Program-made: the position numbers and the translations under genes | Assembly (NCBI GenBank): GCA_035624475.1 | Contig: DASPRL010000099.1 | Span: 1-32,603, forward strand | Direction of reading: 5' to 3' | From: Terriglobales bacterium | GTDB lineage: Bacteria; Acidobacteriota; Terriglobia; Terriglobales; Acidobacteriaceae | DNA: 32,603 nucleotides | The notes under the pieces: model-generated | Database searches by the model: none | What the model saw: only the letters and a program-made list of their open reading frames with translations | What the model was told of the DNA's origin: nothing | Shown here: positions 23,215-30,153 of the stretch, piece after piece | Layout: each line of letters starts with the position of its first letter | How positions within the stretch are numbered: the stretch's first letter is position 1

Positions 23215-24610
23215 TGGGCTTGGAGGCGGGCAGCTGGGAGAGCTTCGCGACCAGCGCCTTGAAGCCTGCTTCGTTGCGGAGGCGGTCGAAGGCGGGGTCG
23301 TCGAGGAGCTTGGCGTTGGTGAGGCCGCGGTCCACGGCCTTCTGCAACTCCTGGATGGCCGGCTTCTTCTCGCCCAGTTGGGCGTTCGCGGTGGCCAGCA
23401 GATAGCAGGCCCAGGCACTGTCGGGCAGGATGACCTCGCTGGCGCGGAACAGGTCTCGGGCGGGGAGATAGTCCTTCTTGAGCATGGCTTGCTGGCCGCC
23501 CTCGGCGGCATAGGAAAAGGCCGAGGCCAGGGCTCGCTCGATGGCCTGCGCGCGGGCGGGGTCGGAGCCTTTCTTCTTTTCGCGCTCGGCGTCACCGACC
23601 GCCGCGCGGAGCTGGGCCAGCAGGGTGGCGGGCTCGTCCGCTCCCTGCGCGATGCCGCCGACCAGGCTGACCAGGCGGTTGGCGACTTCGTCCTGCAGAT
23701 CGAGTAGCGCCTGTTCGTTCTTCTGCGCCTTGCGGAACTCCTCGGAGGCGGCCAGCGACTGGGCGGCAGCCTCCACCTCCTTCACGTCGCGGAAGCCGCG
23801 GAAGTCCGCGACGATCTCGCGCTCGGTGCGGAGGGCGGCCACCAGCTCGCCGCGCTTCTGCGTCGCCTGCGCCTCGGCCAGCCGCTCTTCGAACTGCTGG
23901 TTGAGGAACTCCTTGTCTACCGGAGCCGCCCCTCGGGCCATGGCGCGCAACCGCAGCCAGGCCAGGGCGCGCCCAGCCACCTCCTTGGGCATCCAGTTGT
24001 GCGGGCCGTCATAGACCACGAAGCGGACGGCGGCGTGCCGTGCCACCAGCGCCTCGTCCAGCCGGAGCAGCTCGGGATAGTTGAAATCGGTGGTGCCGGC
24101 CACCAGGAACCAGTCGGCCACCTCCGGGCCGGGGACGGCGGCGCCCGGGAGCAGGCCCGCCCCGTTGGCGATCACTCCAGCGACACAGGTCTTGCAGGTC
24201 AGCGCGATGGAGGAGGCCACGCGCGCGCCGCCGGAAAGCCCGGCGACGTAGAAGCGGCGGGGATCGATGGCGTAGCGCTCATTCACATCCTTCCAGAGCA
24301 GTTGCACGGCCGCCGCCGGGTCTTGGAAGTTGCGCACGTCGTTGCTGCCCACCACCAGGAAGCCATGCTGCTCGGCCGCCTCCTGGAAGAGCTTGACCGC
24401 GACCTCCCCGCGGGCGAAGGGATCGAAGACCAGCAGCAGCGGCCAGCGCCGGGCCGGTGAGTAGGCCGAGGGCAGGTAGAGGGCGTAGCTGTTGGAGGAG
24501 TCGGCAAGTACCGCGACGGAGGGATGCACCACGCCGGGGGCCGGCGTCTGCGGATAAGCGGCCGAAGCAGTTCCGCACAGCACCAGGAGCAGTAGGAGGA
24601 GACGGCGCAT
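23207..24610 (-). CDS. Secreted esterase/phospholipase-like hydrolase with helical repeat C-terminus
   Basis: A 467-residue protein with a signal peptide (MRRLLLLLLVLCGTASAAYP). An alpha/beta-hydrolase part spans about 25-220. It has RWPLLLVFDPFARGE, the nucleophile elbow VAGLSGGARVASSIA (Ser126), an acidic segment in AGTTDFNYPELLRL and VVYDGPHNWMPKEVA (His). The second half is alpha-helical and TPR-like, ending with LFRASEVILPDSAWACYLLA and KKPAIQELQKAVDRGL. The substrate is unknown; the first half resembles PHB-depolymerase/carboxylesterase proteins. It lies inside the polyphosphate operon, yet it should be exported. Its stop codon lies inside a heptamer repeat. Confidence 0.78.
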   Translation of the reverse strand: MRRLLLLLLVLCGTASAAYPQTPAPGVVHPSVAVLADSSNSYALYLPSAYSPARRWPLLLVFDPFARGEVAVKLFQEAAEQHGFLVVGSNDVRNFQDPAAAVQLLWKDVNERYAIDPRRFYVAGLSGGARVASSIALTCKTCVAGVIANGAGLLPGAAVPGPEVADWFLVAGTTDFNYPELLRLDEALVARHAAVRFVVYDGPHNWMPKEVAGRALAWLRLRAMARGAAPVDKEFLNQQFEERLAEAQATQKRGELVAALRTEREIVADFRGFRDVKEVEAAAQSLAASEEFRKAQKNEQALLDLQDEVANRLVSLVGGIAQGADEPATLLAQLRAAVGDAEREKKKGSDPARAQAIERALASAFSYAAEGGQQAMLKKDYLPARDLFRASEVILPDSAWACYLLATANAQLGEKKPAIQELQKAVDRGLTNAKLLDDPAFDRLRNEAGFKALVAKLSQLPASKPRS

Positions 24611-24664
24611 GGGGTCTCAGCTCTTAGCCTTAGATGCAGGCCCGCAGGCCTGCGCCCCGCTGGG

Positions 24665-25546
24665 CTACGCGATGGCGCCGGCGCGCTGGGGAGCCCGGGC
24701 GGGGACGCGCGCGACCTGCTTGGCGCCGCTCTCCAGGCTGCGCTGCATTTCGAGCAGGCGGCGCTTGGCATCGCCGGCGGTGCGCACCGCTTCGGTGAAC
24801 TTGGCGCGGGTGACGTTGCGCAGGGCGGCCAGCAGGGGCACCTCGCTGTGGTCGCCGAAGAGCTTCTCGGCGCGCGCGCTGAGCACCAGCCAGTCGTGCC
24901 AGGCGCCGACCGAATCCTGGATCTGCCTGAGGAGTGCGACCACTTCCTGGACGCGGGGCGTCTCTCCGCCCATCTCCGCGGTGTAGCGGGCGCGCTTGCA
25001 GCGCATGCGGAAGTCGTGCAGCTTCTGCTCGTTCAAGGGGCCGCACTCGCGGGCCAGGCGGGCGAACTCGCGCAGGGCGATAGCCGCGGGATCCGCTTCC
25101 GCACCGGCGGGGGCGGTCGCCGGCGATGCTCCCGCCCCTGCCAGATCGGCTTGCAGACGCTGGAGGCGGCGGCGGAGCTGGCGGCGCGTAGTCTTGTCCA
25201 GTGCATCCACCAGCTTCTTCTCGCGGCGGAAGCGGTCCTGGGCCAGTTCGTCCATGAGCTGGCGTTTGCGGCGGCTGTCGCCCATCTTCAATGTCTTCAG
25301 GGCGGCCATCTGCACGTCCAGGTCGCGCACGCGCCCGGCGCGCCGCCGCAGCCTGCCCAGCTGCTTCATGAGCTTGCGCTGATTGCGGCCGGGCTCGGCC
25401 ACCAGCGCGTCCAGCAGGGTCTCCAGCCGGCGCACGGTGGTGCGGAAGCGGTGGACGCGCTCCGGGGCGGGCGCGGAGGGCAGCCGCGCGAGCAGGCGAT
25501 CGAGCCGCTGCAGCAGGAACGGGGCGCGCTCAGGGTCGATGGGCAT
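24665..25546 (-). CDS. CHAD domain protein (polyphosphate-binding)
   Basis: CHAD domains are helical bundles with conserved histidines and many basic residues that bind long polyphosphate. The 293-residue product shows the expected repeated motifs: VHRFRTTVRRLETLLDALVA near residues 30-49, RRRAGRVRDLDVQMAALKTL, and KLHDFRMRCKRARYTAEMGG near 180-199. The protein is strongly basic throughout. It has no fused CYTH domain, so it is a stand-alone binder. It lies 21 bases after the second PPK2 gene and is probably co-transcribed. It may target PPK2 or Ppx to polyphosphate granules. Confidence 0.93.
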   Translation of the reverse strand: MPIDPERAPFLLQRLDRLLARLPSAPAPERVHRFRTTVRRLETLLDALVAEPGRNQRKLMKQLGRLRRRAGRVRDLDVQMAALKTLKMGDSRRKRQLMDELAQDRFRREKKLVDALDKTTRRQLRRRLQRLQADLAGAGASPATAPAGAEADPAAIALREFARLARECGPLNEQKLHDFRMRCKRARYTAEMGGETPRVQEVVALLRQIQDSVGAWHDWLVLSARAEKLFGDHSEVPLLAALRNVTRAKFTEAVRTAGDAKRRLLEMQRSLESGAKQVARVPARAPQRAGAIA

Positions 25547-25567
25547 CCAGGGTCCCGGATTCTAGTC

Positions 25568-26275
25568 CTAGTTCAGGCGGCGTTCAATGGCCTGCACCAC
25601 CGTGCGCAGCACTTTGACGCGGGCGTAGTGCTTGTTGTTGGCCTCCACCGCGGTCCAGGGGGCGTAGGGGGTGCTGGTGTGCAGCAGCATGTCCTCCACC
25701 GCCTGGGTGTAAACGTTCCACTTGGCGCGGTTGCGCCAGTCCTCCTCGGTGAGCTTGTAGGAGCGGAAGGGATCGGTCTCGCGGCTCTTGAAGCGGCGCA
25801 GCTGCTCTTCCTTGGTGATGTGCAGCCAGAACTTGCACAGGACGATGCCGAAGGAGGCCAGTTGCGCCTCCCACTCGTTGATCTCGCGGTAGGCGCGGCG
25901 CCACTCGTCCTCGTGGCAGAAGCCTTCCACGCGCTCCACCAGCACGCGCCCATAGTAGGAGCGGTCGAAGATGCCCACGTGCCCGGCGCGGGGCAGGTTG
26001 CGCCAGAAGCGCCAGAGGTAGTGGTGGGTCTTCTCCTCGCCCTTGGGGGCGGCGTAAGCACTGACGGTGAAGCCGCGGGGATCGAGCATCTCGGTGATGC
26101 GCTTGATGGCGCCGCCTTTGCCGGCCGCGTCCCAGCCCTCGAAGACGCAGAGCACCGGCAACTGTTGCTTGTAGACCTGGAACTCCAGCTCGCGCAGGCG
26201 CACCTGGGCGCGCCCGATCTGCTCCTCGTACTGCTTGGGAGTGAGCTTGCGGGTCATGTCGAGGGTCTCAAGCAT
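25568..26275 (-). CDS. PPK2-family polyphosphate:nucleotide phosphotransferase (second copy)
   Basis: The 235-residue protein transfers phosphate between polyphosphate and nucleotides in the cytosol. Walker A is GWDAAGKG (47-54), and the Walker B/lid region is IFDRSYYGRVLVERVEGF (from 102). Downstream family motifs are KFWLHITKEEQLRRFKSRE and PFRSYKLTEEDWRNRAKWNV. This set resembles the active domain of two-domain polyphosphate:AMP phosphotransferases (Pap), so ADP formation from AMP is plausible. The start ATG overlaps the end of the first PPK2 gene by 8 bases, with a strong GAGGAGGTGG ribosome site inside that gene. Both copies begin MLETLD and align without gaps to at least residue 110. 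Confidence 0.93.
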   Translation of the reverse strand: MLETLDMTRKLTPKQYEEQIGRAQVRLRELEFQVYKQQLPVLCVFEGWDAAGKGGAIKRITEMLDPRGFTVSAYAAPKGEEKTHHYLWRFWRNLPRAGHVGIFDRSYYGRVLVERVEGFCHEDEWRRAYREINEWEAQLASFGIVLCKFWLHITKEEQLRRFKSRETDPFRSYKLTEEDWRNRAKWNVYTQAVEDMLLHTSTPYAPWTAVEANNKHYARVKVLRTVVQAIERRLN

Positions 26276-27167
26276 GGGCCACCTCCTCCTGTGCCGGCTC
26301 GGGGCCGGCGGAGGCGGCGGGCTTGGAGGCCTCCCCGGTGGTCTTCTTCTCTTCGGCGCGAGCCAGCTCTGCGTCGCTGGCGGCGCGCTCGGCGCGGGCC
26401 TTCTTGGTGGCGGCGGCGGCGGCGGCGGTGCGCGAGACCAGCGCGGGCATGGCCTGGCGGCGCTCCAGCGCCTGCTCGAGGCGCTCCGCCAGGGTCTCGA
26501 AGACGCGCACCCGCGCCCAGCGCAGGTCGTTGGCCTCCACCACCGTCCAGGGAGCGTGCGGGCTGTCGGTCTTGGAAAGCATCTCTTCCACCGCTTTCAG
26601 CCAGCGGTCGTACTGGCGGTGGTGGCGCTTGTACTCCTTGGTGATCTTCCAGGCGAGCAGCGGGTCCTTCCGGCAGGCCTTGAAGCGGCGCGTCTGCTCC
26701 TTGCGGGAGATGTGCAGGAAGAACTTCAGCAGCACCTGCCCGTCGTCGGTGAGCCAGCGCTCGAACTGGTTGATCTGCTCGTAGGCCTGGCGCCAGACTT
26801 TCTTCTTGACGATCCTGTCGCAGCGCTCCACCAGCACGCGGCCGTACCAGGAGTGGTCGAAGACCGCCATCTCGCCGTCGTTGGGCAGGGCCACCTGATA
26901 GCGCCACAGGAAATGATAGCGCTGCTCCAGGGGCGTGGGCTCGCTGCCGGGATGCACGCGGAAGAGGCGGGGGTCCAAGCGCTCGGTGAGCTTTTTGACC
27001 ACGGCGCCCTTGCCGGCGGTGTCCCAGCCCTCCAGGCAGATCACCACCGGGAGTTCGGCGTCGCGGGCGGCGTACTGCAATTTACGCAGCCGCTCCTGCA
27101 GCTCTTTCATCTGCTTGGCATAGACAGGCTTCGCCAGGTTCTTCTTGAGGTCCAAGGTCTCGAGCAT
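26268..27167 (-). CDS. PPK2-family kinase with alanine/lysine/glutamate-rich tail (first copy)
   Basis: A 299-residue protein, the first of a tandem pair. Walker A is GWDTAGKG (47-54). The Walker B/lid region reads VFDHSWYGRVLVERCD; a histidine replaces the arginine found in its partner (DRS) at residue 106. Later motifs are KFFLHISRKEQTRRFKACR and SPHAPWTVVEANDLRWARV. After about residue 235 it has a 60-residue low-complexity tail rich in Ala, Lys and Glu (TAAAAAATKKARAERAASD and on), absent from the partner. Two-domain Pap enzymes carry a degenerate and an active half. This pair could be a split equivalent, or two enzymes of different nucleotide preference. The Shine-Dalgarno sequence AAGGAG precedes the ATG. 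Confidence 0.92.
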   Translation of the reverse strand: MLETLDLKKNLAKPVYAKQMKELQERLRKLQYAARDAELPVVICLEGWDTAGKGAVVKKLTERLDPRLFRVHPGSEPTPLEQRYHFLWRYQVALPNDGEMAVFDHSWYGRVLVERCDRIVKKKVWRQAYEQINQFERWLTDDGQVLLKFFLHISRKEQTRRFKACRKDPLLAWKITKEYKRHHRQYDRWLKAVEEMLSKTDSPHAPWTVVEANDLRWARVRVFETLAERLEQALERRQAMPALVSRTAAAAAATKKARAERAASDAELARAEEKKTTGEASKPAASAGPEPAQEEVAHA

Positions 27168-27230
27168 GGCTGCTCCTTAGCTTAGGAAGGCTGGACGACA
27201 GAGGCCGACTCGGGGGCAGGTCAATCATAA

Positions 27231-27260
27231 ATCATAGCCGAGCGGGAGAACACGTGTACA
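27231..27260 (-). promoter_or_regulatory. Probable promoter of the PPK2-CHAD-Ppx operon
   Basis: On the minus strand TGTACA (27255-27260) is followed after 18 bases by TATGAT (27231-27236, 5 of 6 to consensus). A second TATGAT lies at 27224-27229. The region is AT-rich in contrast to its surroundings and includes an 8-base palindrome ACACGTGT that overlaps the -35 box. Transcription would start about 55 bases before the first PPK2 gene. Confidence 0.4.
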
Positions 27261-27295
27261 GCAAGTCATTTACTGGAAACCAGTTAGCAGGAAAT

Positions 27296-27328
27296 TGGGT
27301 CATCGGATCATCGGCTTCATCGGGGTCA
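27296..27328. repeat. Degenerate CGGGTCAT octamers downstream of the DHA2 pump gene
   Basis: Words of the GGTCATCG type (GGGTCATC, GGATCATC, GGCTTCATC, GGGGTCAC) lie right after the MFS stop codon. They are diverged members of the same ATGACCCG family that precedes this gene at 28882-28909, so the family flanks the gene on both sides. Confidence 0.7.
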
Positions 27329-28885
27329 CTAATCCGCGACCGCCGGACGGTCGTGGTGCTGCGGCCGGCGCATGAGCAGGATGAGCGGCAGGGCCAGCAG
27401 GAACAGGATGCCCAGCAGCCGGAAGACGTCCACGAAGGAGAGCATGGCAGCCTGGCGCACCACCATGCCAAACAGCGCACCATAGGCGCGCTGGGTGGCG
27501 GTGACCATGTCGGCGCCCTGGCCCAGGAAGTAGCGGCGCAGGCCCTCGAACGTCATCCGCGTGGCGGTGTCGTAGGGAGTGACGTGGGCGCCCAGGATGT
27601 TGAGGTGGCGCTGGGTGTTGCGCGCCACCAGGGTGGTGGTGGTGGCGATGCCGATGCTGCCCCCGATGTTGCGCATGAGATTGAAGATGCTGGTGGCGTT
27701 GCCCATCTGCTCCTGGGGAATGGGATCGTGGGTGACGGTGGTGAGAGGGACGAAGAGCAGGCCCAGGGAGGTGCCCTGCAGGATGAGCGGCCAGAAGATG
27801 TCCCAGTAGCCGGCGTTGAGGTTGAGCGCGCCCAGCAGGAAGAGGCTGGCGGAGGAGGCCAGCAGGCCCACGCTCAGCAGCTTGCGAGGCTCGATCTTGG
27901 TGGTGAGGATGCCCACAATGGGCATGAACAGGAACGAGCCCAGGCCGCGGGGCAGCATGGCCAGCCCCGCCTGCAGCGCGGAATAGTCCATCAGGGTCTG
28001 CAGCCAGATGGGGATGAGCACGGTGGAACCGTAGAGCACGAAGCCCAGCACCGTCATCAGGAAGACGCCGGTGGTGTAGGTGCGGATCTTGAGCACGCGC
28101 AGGTTGACCACGGGATGCGGCGAGCGCAGCTCGTTCACGATGAACAGCAGCAGCCCCACCGCCGCCGTCACCGCCAGCACCTGGATGAAGCGGGAGGAGA
28201 ACCAGTCCTCCTCCTGGCCCTTGTCGAGGAAGATCTGCAGGGCGCCCATGCCCACCGCCAGCAGCCCGATGCCCCAGTAGTCGATGCGCCCGGAGGCGCG
28301 GCGGATATACGGCGGATCGAAGATGAACAAAAAGCACATCGCCAGCGCCGCCAAGCCGACCGGGATGTTGATGTAAAAGAGCCAGCGCCAGGAGTAGCTG
28401 TCGGTGATCCAGCCGCCCAGCACCGGGCCCAGCATGGGCGCCACCACGATGCCCAGCGCCCAGAAGGCCATGGCGCGCCCGCGCTTCTCCGGGGGGAAAG
28501 CCTCCAGCATGATGGCCTGGGAGAGAGGCTGCAGGCCGCCGCCGCAGGCCCCCTGGATGACGCGGAACACGATGAGCGAGCCCAGGCTGGGGGCCACGCC
28601 GCAGGCCATGGAGGCCAGGGTGAAGCCGGTGACCGAGAGCAGCAGGATGCGCTTGCGCCCGAAGTGATTGGCCAGCCACCCGGTCATGGGCAGGATGATG
28701 GCGTTGGCCACCAGGTAGGAGGTCAGCACCCAGGTGGCCTCGTCGGTGGTGGCGGAGAGGTTGCCGGCGATGTGCTCCAGGGAGACGTTGACCACGGTCG
28801 TGTCGAGCACCTCCATGAAGGTGCCCAGCATCACCGCCACCGCGATGATCCAGGGATTGATGGGAGCATCGGGAGATTTGGTCAT
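27329..28885 (-). CDS. DHA2-family drug efflux permease (EmrB/QacA type, 14 helices)
   Basis: The 518-residue inner-membrane proton antiporter is the pump of a tripartite system. It has motif A-like GWLANHFGRKRILL and the motif C region GIVVAPMLGPVLGGWITD. NIPVGLAAL follows SYSWRWLFYI, as in EmrB proteins. The conserved DTTVVNVSLEHIAGNL at about 28-43 is typical of the DHA2 first helix. The substrate is unknown; lipophilic drugs or fatty acids are usual. The ATG at 28885 has no Shine-Dalgarno sequence and is the fourth ATG of an ATGACCCG repeat that starts in the HlyD stop codon, so translation should depend on re-initiation. Confidence 0.94.
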   Translation of the reverse strand: MTKSPDAPINPWIIAVAVMLGTFMEVLDTTVVNVSLEHIAGNLSATTDEATWVLTSYLVANAIILPMTGWLANHFGRKRILLLSVTGFTLASMACGVAPSLGSLIVFRVIQGACGGGLQPLSQAIMLEAFPPEKRGRAMAFWALGIVVAPMLGPVLGGWITDSYSWRWLFYINIPVGLAALAMCFLFIFDPPYIRRASGRIDYWGIGLLAVGMGALQIFLDKGQEEDWFSSRFIQVLAVTAAVGLLLFIVNELRSPHPVVNLRVLKIRTYTTGVFLMTVLGFVLYGSTVLIPIWLQTLMDYSALQAGLAMLPRGLGSFLFMPIVGILTTKIEPRKLLSVGLLASSASLFLLGALNLNAGYWDIFWPLILQGTSLGLLFVPLTTVTHDPIPQEQMGNATSIFNLMRNIGGSIGIATTTTLVARNTQRHLNILGAHVTPYDTATRMTFEGLRRYFLGQGADMVTATQRAYGALFGMVVRQAAMLSFVDVFRLLGILFLLALPLILLMRRPQHHDRPAVAD

Positions 28886-28909
28886 CGGGTCATCGGGTCA
28901 TCGGGTCAT
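28882..28909 (-). repeat. ATGACCCG octamer array linking the HlyD stop to the MFS start
   Basis: On the minus strand ATGACCCG occurs three times, then ATGA. The ATGs begin at 28909, 28901, 28893 and 28885. The first overlaps the HlyD stop (TGA 28908-28906). Each of the first three opens a frame Met-Thr-Arg-stop whose TGA overlaps the next ATG as ATGA. The fourth ATG is the MFS start. The result is a ladder of four stop-start junctions spaced 8 bases apart. Confidence 0.93.
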
Positions 28910-30153
28910 TTGACGAGGACGGTGGGCACCACCGACATGCCGGGGCGGAGGCGATGCTCCGGGTCCTGGCCGGGGTCGAGCACGATCTTGACCGGGATGC
29001 GCTGCACCACCTTGACGTAGTTGCCGGTGGCGTTCTCCGGGGGCAGCAGGCTGAAGCGGGCGCCGGTGGCGCCGCCGATCGAATCCACGTGGCCGCGGTA
29101 GCTGCGCCCGAAGGCGTCCACCGAGACCGAGGCCGGCTGCCCGGGTTTCATGTGGCGCAGTTGCGTCTCCTTGAAGTTGGCGGTCACCCACAGGTCGTCG
29201 AGGTTGACCAGGGCGTACAGGGGCTGGCCCGCCTGCACTACCTGCCCGGGCTCGACCGAGCGCTTGCTGACGACGCCGGTGACGGGGGCGCGCACGGTGC
29301 AGTACTGCAGGTTCAACTGCGCCTGTTCGACCGCCGCCTGGTACTTGAGGACGGCGGCGGAGGCGGCGCCGGCGCGGGCCTCGCTCATGGCCACCTGCTG
29401 GGGTGCGGTCTGGGCGGCGCGCACCGCGGCTTCGGCCTCCGCCACGCGGCTCTGCGCCATGGCCACTTGCGCCTGGGCGGCCTCCACCGTGGCCCGGGCC
29501 GCCTGCTCGGCGGCCACAGCGGCGTCGTACTGCTGCTGCGAGATCTCGTCGCGCGCGATGAGGTCCTGGAAGCGCTTGAGGTCGGCGGCCACCTTGGTGT
29601 AGTTGGCCTGGGCCTCGGCCAGGCGGGCGCGGGCGGCATCGGCGCCCTTGCGCGCTGCCGCCAGCGAAGCCTGCGCGCTGCTCAAGGTGCTGGCGGTGGA
29701 GGTGGACATCACCGGCACCCCGGTATGGGCGGCGCGGGCGTTGGCTTCGGCATCGGCCAGCTCGGCGCGGGCGCGCGCCAGCGCCACCTCGTAGTCCTTG
29801 GGATCGAGTTGCGCCAGCACCGTGCCCGCCTGCACGTAGGCGTTGTCCTCGAAGTTCACCTGCAGAACGGTGCCGGAGACGCGGGCGCTCACGGGGGTGA
29901 TGTGGCCGTCGATCTGGGCGTCGTCGGTGGACTCGCGCGCCGCGTAGTAGCGCCAGGCCGCGACCGCGGCCACCAGGGCCAGCACCACCACCGCCAGCAG
30001 CACCCAGCGCGCGCCGGGGTGCTCGCGCAGGTAAGAGACGCGCTCGGGCAGCGCCAGCTCCGGGACCTCCTCGGTCCAGGTCTCGCGCCCCGGTTCCGCC
30101 GGCTTGGCTTCCAGTTTGGGTTCGCGCTCCACGCTCGTCCTATCCTGCGTCAT
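28906..30153 (-). CDS. HlyD/EmrA-family membrane fusion protein
   Basis: This periplasmic adaptor bridges the inner-membrane pump and the outer-membrane channel. Of 415 residues, about 1-46 are cytoplasmic, acidic and glutamate-rich; about 48-70 form one membrane helix (WVLLAVVVLALVAAVAAWRY). A lipoyl-like strand, HITPVSARVSGTVLQVNFED, follows, then a long alanine-rich coiled coil (about 125-265, with LAEAQANYTKVAADLKRFQD). The second lipoyl half is CTVRAPVTGVVSKRSVEPGQ and the beta-barrel is DLWVTANFKETQLRHMKPGQ. The start overlaps the TolC stop by ATGA. Confidence 0.95.
   Translation of the reverse strand: MTQDRTSVEREPKLEAKPAEPGRETWTEEVPELALPERVSYLREHPGARWVLLAVVVLALVAAVAAWRYYAARESTDDAQIDGHITPVSARVSGTVLQVNFEDNAYVQAGTVLAQLDPKDYEVALARARAELADAEANARAAHTGVPVMSTSTASTLSSAQASLAAARKGADAARARLAEAQANYTKVAADLKRFQDLIARDEISQQQYDAAVAAEQAARATVEAAQAQVAMAQSRVAEAEAAVRAAQTAPQQVAMSEARAGAASAAVLKYQAAVEQAQLNLQYCTVRAPVTGVVSKRSVEPGQVVQAGQPLYALVNLDDLWVTANFKETQLRHMKPGQPASVSVDAFGRSYRGHVDSIGGATGARFSLLPPENATGNYVKVVQRIPVKIVLDPGQDPEHRLRPGMSVVPTVLVK

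Noticed and set aside
27254-29020. 588-codon plus-strand frame opposite the pump genes
   Set aside because: His/Gln/Gly-rich translation with no domain; the DHA2 pump and the end of HlyD are unambiguous on the other strand.
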